Shown here: positions 59,202 to 64,000 of the stretch, one piece after another
Position numbering within the stretch: position 1 is the first letter of the stretch
How the letters are laid out: each line of letters opens with the position of its first letter
From: Citromicrobium sp. JLT1363
GTDB taxonomy: Bacteria > Pseudomonadota > Alphaproteobacteria > Sphingomonadales > Sphingomonadaceae
Length of the DNA stretch: 64,000 nucleotides
Reading direction: 5' to 3'
Assembly: GCF_000186705.1 (NCBI RefSeq)
Contig: NZ_AEUE01000003.1
Coordinates: 62,001-126,000, forward strand
Made by a program: the position numbers and the translations under genes
The notes under the pieces: model-generated
The model's database searches: none
What the model was told of the DNA's origin: nothing
The model's input: the letters and a program-made list of their open reading frames with translations, nothing else

Positions 59202-60662
59202 ATGCAATTCACCTTCGCCGACAGCCTTCCTGCCGACGCCGCCCTGGTCGCCAGCATCGCAAACAAGGGCGCCATGCCCGACGGGATCGAACCCGTGCTC
59301 GCCGAAGGTGCGAAGCGCGGCCGGTTCAAGGGCTCGGCGGGCCAGCTGGTCGAAGGCTTCGTGGAGCGCGGCGGCAAGGTCGTGCGCGTGGCGCTGGCAG
59401 GCGCGGGCGAACCGGGCGCGAAGGACCGGCGCGCCAATCTCGAAAAGGCAGGTGCCGCGCTGGCCGCGAAGTTCCTGACCTCTGGCGAAAGCAGCATCGC
59501 GCTGGATCTTTCGGGCAGCGATCTTTCGGCAGAGGATGCGGCGGCGGTACTGCTGGGCCTGCGGCTGCGCGCCTGGCGGTGGGACGAATACCGCACCACC
59601 CAGAAGGATGCGGAGAAGGTCTCCCTCAAGGCGGTCGTCACGGTCGGCGCGCCCGACGGCACCGATAGCGCGTGGGAACGCGAGAGCGCGCTTGCCGACG
59701 GGGTGGAGTTCACCAAGGAACTCGTCACGCTGCCCGCCAATATCCTCTACCCCGAAAGCTTCGTGGAGCGCTGCCGCAAGGCGCTCGACGGCACCGGGAT
59801 CGAGATCACCGTGCTCGACGATGCGGAGATGGAAAAGCTCGGCATGGGCGCGCTGCTGGGCGTGGGGCAGGGGTCCTCGCGCCCCTCGCGCATCCTCGCC
59901 ATGCGCTGGAACGGCGGCAAGACGGACGACAAGCCGACGCTGTTCGTGGGCAAGGGCGTGACCTTCGATTCGGGCGGCATCTCGATCAAGCCGGGCGCGG
60001 GCATGGAAGACATGAAGTGGGACATGGGCGGCGCCGGCGCGGTGGCCGGCGCGATGGTCGCGCTCGCCCGGCGCAAGGCGAAGGCCAACGTGATCGGCGT
60101 GTGCGGCCTGGTGGAGAACATGCCCGACGGCAATGCCCAGCGCCCCGGCGATGTCGTCACCACGATGAGCGGGCAGACGGTGGAAGTCATCAATACCGAC
60201 GCCGAAGGGCGGCTGGTGCTGGCCGACGCCCTCCACTGGGCGCAGGAAGAGTACAAGCCTGCCGCCGTGATCGACCTCGCCACGCTGACCGGCGCGATGC
60301 TGATCTCGCTCGGCAACGAACAGGCGGGCGTGTTCTCCAACGACGACACGCTGGCGGAGCGTCTGCTGGCCGCCGGTACGACCAGCGGCGACAAGGTGTG
60401 GCGCATGCCGATCGGCCCGGCCTACGACAAGCTGATCGACAGCCCGATCGCGGACATGAAGAACGTCGGCCCGCGCGAGGCCGGATCGATCACCGCCGCG
60501 CAGTTCCTCAAGCGTTTCATCAAGAACGGCACGCCGTGGGCGCATCTCGACATTGCGGGAATGGCTTGGTCGAACAAGCCGGGCGCAACCTGGGGCAAGG
60601 GTGCCACCGGGTATGGCGTGCGCCTGCTCGACCAGTATGTCCGCGACGTGCTGGAAGGCTGA
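59202..60662 (+). CDS. pepA: Leucyl aminopeptidase
   Basis: 486 aa. A cytosolic M17 metallopeptidase. Two-metal site residues: [19 protein letters not shown] (Lys/Asp) and [15 protein letters not shown] (the M17 signature). AAGGA precedes the ATG. It diverges from lptD. The next two genes, DUF2256 and holC, follow in the same direction. Confidence 0.96.
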   Translation: MQFTFADSLPADAALVASIANKGAMPDGIEPVLAEGAKRGRFKGSAGQLVEGFVERGGKVVRVALAGAGEPGAKDRRANLEKAGAALAAKFLTSGESSIALDLSGSDLSAEDAAAVLLGLRLRAWRWDEYRTTQKDAEKVSLKAVVTVGAPDGTDSAWERESALADGVEFTKELVTLPANILYPESFVERCRKALDGTGIEITVLDDAEMEKLGMGALLGVGQGSSRPSRILAMRWNGGKTDDKPTLFVGKGVTFDSGGISIKPGAGMEDMKWDMGGAGAVAGAMVALARRKAKANVIGVCGLVENMPDGNAQRPGDVVTTMSGQTVEVINTDAEGRLVLADALHWAQEEYKPAAVIDLATLTGAMLISLGNEQAGVFSNDDTLAERLLAAGTTSGDKVWRMPIGPAYDKLIDSPIADMKNVGPREAGSITAAQFLKRFIKNGTPWAHLDIAGMAWSNKPGATWGKGATGYGVRLLDQYVRDVLEG

Positions 60663-60690
60663 TCGCGGAGCGCATTTTCCCGTGGGACGC

Positions 60691-60843
60691 ATGCGCAAGA
60701 AGGGCGACCTGCCGAGCAAGACCTGCGCGGCCTGCGGGTTGCCCTTCGTGTGGCGCAAGAAGTGGGAGCGCGACTGGGATGCCGTGAAATATTGTTCGGA
60801 GCGGTGCCGCCGGGCGGCCAAATCGGCTAGTCCGGGCTCGTGA
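60691..60843 (+). CDS. DUF2256 small zinc-finger-like protein
   Basis: 50 aa. It has two cysteine pairs: [17 protein letters not shown] and YCSERCRRA, with the tryptophan-rich KKWERDW between them, the DUF2256 pattern. GTG 60682 is an alternative start. Its stop overlaps the holC start by 4 nt. Function unknown, perhaps metal binding. Confidence 0.85.
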   Translation: MRKKGDLPSKTCAACGLPFVWRKKWERDWDAVKYCSERCRRAAKSASPGS

Positions 60844-61286
60844 AAGTCGATTTCTGGCTCCTCTCCCGCGATCCGGCGGAACGCGTGGTCGCGATGATTG
60901 CCGAGCGGGTGCTGGCCGATGGCGGGCGCGTGCTGGTGGTCAGCGGCGATGCCGCGCAGCGCGAATCGGTCTCCGCCACCTTGTGGGAGGCGCGGCCCGA
61001 AGCCTTCCTCGCCAACGGGCAGGCGGGCGGGGTGCATGATGCGGACCAGCCGATCCTGATCGGCCAGGCATGCGTGCCCGCCAATGCGGCCACCGCCTGC
61101 ATCCTCGCCGATGGGCACTGGCGCGCAGAAGCCTTGTCGGGTGACCGTTTCGAACGCGTGTTCCTGCTGTTCGGCGACGAGCAGCGGGACGCCGCGCGCA
61201 CCGCCTGGCGCGAGGTGAGCGCGACCGACGGCCTCGAACGCAGCTTCTTCGAACAGAAGGACGGGCGCTGGGTGAAGGTCGCCTGA
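60840..61286 (+). CDS. holC: DNA polymerase III chi subunit
   Basis: 148 aa. The clamp-loader accessory subunit that contacts single-strand-binding protein. It has [25 protein letters not shown] and [21 protein letters not shown], fitting the chi family. It starts with GTG overlapping the DUF2256 stop (GTGA). pepA-holC order is widely conserved. Confidence 0.9.
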   Translation: MKVDFWLLSRDPAERVVAMIAERVLADGGRVLVVSGDAAQRESVSATLWEARPEAFLANGQAGGVHDADQPILIGQACVPANAATACILADGHWRAEALSGDRFERVFLLFGDEQRDAARTAWREVSATDGLERSFFEQKDGRWVKVA

Positions 61287-61394
61287 TGCGCTTTCGCAAC
61301 GCGTGACCGGGCGATGGATCGTGCCGGAAACGCGAGGGCAGGAAATGGCGGCGCGGGCAGTGAAATGCTAGCCGGCCCGCGAAGGAGATTCGAT

Positions 61395-61826
61395 ATGCGC
61401 ACCCTTGCCGCCACCGCCCTCCTTGGATTGCTCGCCGCCTGCGGCAGCAACGAGGATGATACGACCACTTTCAAGACCCCGGATGGTGAAACGGTCACCA
61501 TCGCGGAGCGCAAGGGCGAGAGTGCATCCTGGCCCGAGGGGTTCTCTCCCTATCCCGACGCGCAAGTCGTCAGCGACATGAGCATGGGGACCGACGAGGC
61601 ATCGGGCCAGATCATCACGTTCGAAAGCGATGATCCAGCCGATGATATTGCGGACTTCTATCGCGAGCAGGCCGAAACCGCGGGCTTCGCGATCAACATG
61701 GACTTCAAGGTCGATGGCGACCGTTTGCTGACCGCTGAAGCGCCGGACGGGCGCACGTTCTCGATGAACACCGAGACGGCGGCGGATGTCACCGAAGTCT
61801 CGCTCTCCATCAGCGGTGGGGGCTGA
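61395..61826 (+). CDS. Hypothetical lipoprotein
   Basis: 143 aa. Lipobox LLAACGS (~12-18), an acidic linker, then a domain with DIADFYREQAETAGFAI, a pattern in several bacterial secreted proteins, ending VSLSISGGG. AAGGAGAT precedes the ATG. No specific function. Confidence 0.78.
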   Translation: MRTLAATALLGLLAACGSNEDDTTTFKTPDGETVTIAERKGESASWPEGFSPYPDAQVVSDMSMGTDEASGQIITFESDDPADDIADFYREQAETAGFAINMDFKVDGDRLLTAEAPDGRTFSMNTETAADVTEVSLSISGGG

Positions 61827-61973
61827 GCGCCCCCGCCGGACTCCGGGCACACGGCGGTGGGATGGGATGCGGGGAAGCCTGCATCAACGCCGCCGCATCT
61901 TGCAGGCCCCGTGGAAGCTGCTAGGGGCGCGCGCAACGCATTTTCCCCCCGACAATTTGCAAGGAACAACACC

Positions 61974-62396
61974 ATGGCGGCTACCCGCACCTTTTCGATC
62001 ATCAAGCCCGACGCCACCCGCCGCAACCTGACCGGCGCGGTCACCAAGATGCTGGAAGATGCAGGCCTGCGCGTCGTCGCTTCCAAGCGCATCCGGATGA
62101 CCGAAGACCAGGCGAAGAAGTTCTACGAAGTGCACGCAGAACGCCCGTTCTACGGCGAACTGGTCGACTTCATGACCAGCGGCCCCGTGGTCGTGCAGGT
62201 CCTCGAAGGCGAAGACGCCGTGAAGCGCAATCGCGACGTGATGGGCGCGACCAACCCGGCCGACGCCGAAGAGGGCACGATCCGCAAGGCCTTCGCCGAA
62301 TCGATCGAAGCCAACTCGGTCCACGGTTCGGACAGCGACGAGAACGCCGCAACCGAAATCGCGTTCTTCTTCAGCGACGACGAAATCGTCGGCTAA
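61974..62396 (+). CDS. ndk: Nucleoside diphosphate kinase
   Basis: 140 aa. It exchanges terminal phosphates between nucleoside di- and triphosphates. It begins [15 protein letters not shown], has [14 protein letters not shown] and the active-site His in [13 protein letters not shown] strong terminator follows 29 nt after the stop. Confidence 0.97.
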   Translation: MAATRTFSIIKPDATRRNLTGAVTKMLEDAGLRVVASKRIRMTEDQAKKFYEVHAERPFYGELVDFMTSGPVVVQVLEGEDAVKRNRDVMGATNPADAEEGTIRKAFAESIEANSVHGSDSDENAATEIAFFFSDDEIVG

Positions 62397-62424
62397 AGAC
62401 CTTCACCGAACGGTTGGAAAAAGA

Positions 62425-62453
62425 GGGCTCCGGAGCGATCCGGGGCCCTTTTT
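62425..62453 (+). terminator. Intrinsic terminator after ndk
   Basis: A 10-bp stem GGGCTCCGGA/TCCGGGGCCC with one G-T pair, a GCGA loop, and five T downstream. Confidence 0.88.
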
Positions 62454-62639
62454 GCTTGGTCGTTGAAGGCATCCAAAGCGTGATCGCCGGGAAAGGGCGG
62501 CGCGCGTTGCCCTCCGGCTGAGGTCACGATAACCGCCTCCTGGATCGTTCGTGCCGTTCTGCGAACCATTTCGCCATGTTTCCGGTTCCGCCTCGAACTC
62601 GGTCATCGAAGCTGGGCGGGCCGCTACCTGAAGTCCGCT

Positions 62640-63614
62640 CTAAAACTCTTCCGCCGCATCGATCAGCCTCGTCAGCCGCTTGGGCGCGACGCTGCGCCAT
62701 GAGCGTTCCAGCCAGTGTTGCACCTGGTCCCAGTCGCAGTCCGGGCGATTGAGCGCGATGCCGACCCAGCCGGTCGCGTGGTAATAGGCGGGGCGGAAGA
62801 ACACTTCGGGGTCGCGCTCCACCAGATTGGCCAGTTCGTCCTGCCCGCTTGTTTTCGCGAGCAGCGCGATCTGGTGCGCGCCGTGGTGGCGATCTGCGAA
62901 ATGGGCGAAGAACTTGCCGGTCTTGCCCGCGATCTTGAAGGCGGGGGAGCCGTGGCTGGCCTGTTCCTCTGCCTCGGGCAGGGCCAGCGCCAGTTCGCGC
63001 ACCCGGCGCAGCAGCCAGTCGGCATCGTAGGGCCGCGAGACATAGTCCGCCAGCACGCGCGGGTAGAGCTGATGCTCGGCCACCTGCACCCGAAGGGCCA
63101 GCGTTTCGGGCGTGTCGCCCGCCATCACCGCGACCTGCGCCTGCCCAAGCACCTCCCCCCCATCGAGTTCGGTACTGACCAGATGCACGGATGCGCCCGC
63201 AATCTCGTCGCCCGCCTCCAGCGCGCGGGCGTGGGTCTGCAGCCCCTTGTATTTCGGCAGGAGCGAGGGGTGGATGTTGAGCATCCGGCCCTCCCACCGC
63301 TTCACGAAGTCATCGCCGATCACGCGCATGTAGCCCGCCAGCGCCACGAATTGCGCGCCGCTGTCGCGGATCGCGGCATCCATCGCGGCGTCGTGCCCGG
63401 CGCGGTCCATGCCCTTGTGCGAGCATGCGAAGGTGGCAATCCCTTCGGCCTCCGCGATGGCGAGTCCGCCCGCGTGCGGATCGTTGCTGGCGACCAGCAC
63501 GATCTCGAACGGCGCGCCCTGCCTGCTGGCATAGAGCAGCGCGGCCATGTTGGTCCCGGCGCCCGAAATCAGCACCGCGATCCTGGCGCGCGGTGCAGCG
63601 ACGTCAGTGCTCAT
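62640..63614 (-). CDS. purN: PurN fused to an MmcQ/YjbR domain
   Basis: 324 aa against ~200 for ordinary PurN. Residues 1-195 are phosphoribosylglycinamide formyltransferase: GAGTNMAALL, GYMRVIGDDF, NIHPSLLPKYKG with the catalytic Asn and His (~113, 115), GASVHLVSTELDGG with Asp ~151. Residues ~203-324 are a YjbR/MmcQ-type domain: RRVRELALALPEAEEQASHGSPAFKIAGK and FRPAYYHATGWVGIAL, ending in KRLTRLIDAAEEF. The reading frame is continuous with no stop at the join. It follows purM by 5 nt. Confidence 0.9.
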   Translation of the reverse strand: MSTDVAAPRARIAVLISGAGTNMAALLYASRQGAPFEIVLVASNDPHAGGLAIAEAEGIATFACSHKGMDRAGHDAAMDAAIRDSGAQFVALAGYMRVIGDDFVKRWEGRMLNIHPSLLPKYKGLQTHARALEAGDEIAGASVHLVSTELDGGEVLGQAQVAVMAGDTPETLALRVQVAEHQLYPRVLADYVSRPYDADWLLRRVRELALALPEAEEQASHGSPAFKIAGKTGKFFAHFADRHHGAHQIALLAKTSGQDELANLVERDPEVFFRPAYYHATGWVGIALNRPDCDWDQVQHWLERSWRSVAPKRLTRLIDAAEEF

Positions 63615-63619
63615 GAGTC

Positions 63620-64000
63620 TCAGTGATCATGCTGGGCGACCCAGTCGCTCTGCGCGGACCACAGGCCTGCCGTTCCGTCGACATCGCAGCCGCGCGTCCC
63701 CGCCTCGACCTCGCCGATGGCGAACACGGTTTCGCCCGCCTGCGTCAGCCTTTCGGTAACTGCCTGCGCGTTCTCCTGCGTTACCATCAGCACCATGCCG
63801 ATGCCGCAGTTGAAAGTGCGCGCCAGCTCGCCCGGCTCGATGTTTCCCTGCGCCTGCAGGAAAGACATCAGGCGCGGCAGCGGCCAGCGCGATGCGTGGA
63901 CCTTCGCGCGGGTGCCATCGGGCAGGGCGCGCGGGATATTCTCCAGCAGGCCGCCGCCGGTAATGTGTGCCAGCCCGTCGATCAGCCCGTCACGGATCAG
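63620..64000 (-). CDS. purM: Phosphoribosylformylglycinamidine cyclo-ligase, C-terminal part
   Basis: The last ~126 codons are present; the gene runs off the right edge. It catalyses ring closure to aminoimidazole ribotide in purine synthesis. The visible part reads [26 protein letters not shown] and [26 protein letters not shown], both PurM-typical. It is followed 5 nt later by purN, the usual purM-purN order. Confidence 0.93.
   Translation of the reverse strand: MIRDGLIDGLAHITGGGLLENIPRALPDGTRAKVHASRWPLPRLMSFLQAQGNIEPGELARTFNCGIGMVLMVTQENAQAVTERLTQAGETVFAIGEVEAGTRGCDVDGTAGLWSAQSDWVAQHDH

Noticed and set aside
59091-61118. Long minus-strand frame opposite pepA and holC
   Set aside because: No recognisable domain; both plus-strand genes are well supported.
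62454-62639. Possible small gene between ndk and purN
   Set aside because: No frame with a ribosome site or a plausible domain; the region holds only spacer after the ndk terminator.

Overview
The window is a high-GC chromosomal segment with the gene content of an alphaproteobacterium of the order Sphingomonadales, most likely near Erythrobacteraceae. The evidence is a circularly permuted two-piece tmRNA with tag ANDNEALALAA, a hemC-hemD-mitofilin-like cluster, a DUF3617 lipoprotein pair, an alphaproteobacterial TonB-dependent receptor, and short palindromic CTGAGC(C/T)TGTCGAAG repeats. The order is inferred from family knowledge; no search was run.

Layout. 1-7.3 kb, all minus strand: a truncated DUF421 membrane protein, the tyrosine/homogentisate pair maiA-fahA, glutaryl-CoA dehydrogenase, a receiver-only response regulator, and an envelope cluster (vWA lipoprotein, OmpA-like protein, 45-aa membrane peptide, HHH protein). 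7.4-11 kb: tsaD-gpsA-flippase, coupled by start/stop overlaps. 11-17 kb: hemC-hemD-mitofilin-like, a UbiH-type hydroxylase, and a DsbD-like reductase. 17-29 kb: lipoproteins, a CIA30 protein, a pentapeptide-repeat protein built from a 30-bp tandem repeat, uvrB, two DUF3617 lipoproteins, hydrolases, and an sdpR-sdpI-like pair whose operator abuts the start codon. 29.4-31.2 kb: a decayed hydrolase pseudogene and putP.

32-35.4 kb is the clearest accessory island: an EcoRII-type restriction-modification system (Dcm-like methyltransferase, Vsr repair endonuclease, EcoRII-like nuclease), visibly lower in GC, ending flush with the typA stop codon. 35-42 kb: typA, a TonB-dependent receptor with promoter and terminator, DUF805 and recF. 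At 42.2 kb a sigma-54-type promoter precedes two unannotated membrane micropeptides and a PspC-domain protein.

42.8-47 kb: an SDR, a Nudix hydrolase, and a tightly overlapping lemA-TPM-TPM-TPM operon. 47-48 kb: mscL and ssrA. 49-52.6 kb: astB, astA and an M20 hydrolase of arginine succinylation. 52.6-64 kb: an M15-type peptidase, the conserved lptD-surA-pdxA-rsmA cluster, pepA, a DUF2256 protein, holC, ndk, and purM followed by a PurN protein fused to a YjbR domain.

All three copies of one palindromic repeat family lie between co-directional minus-strand genes. No tRNA, rRNA, insertion sequence or CRISPR array was seen.
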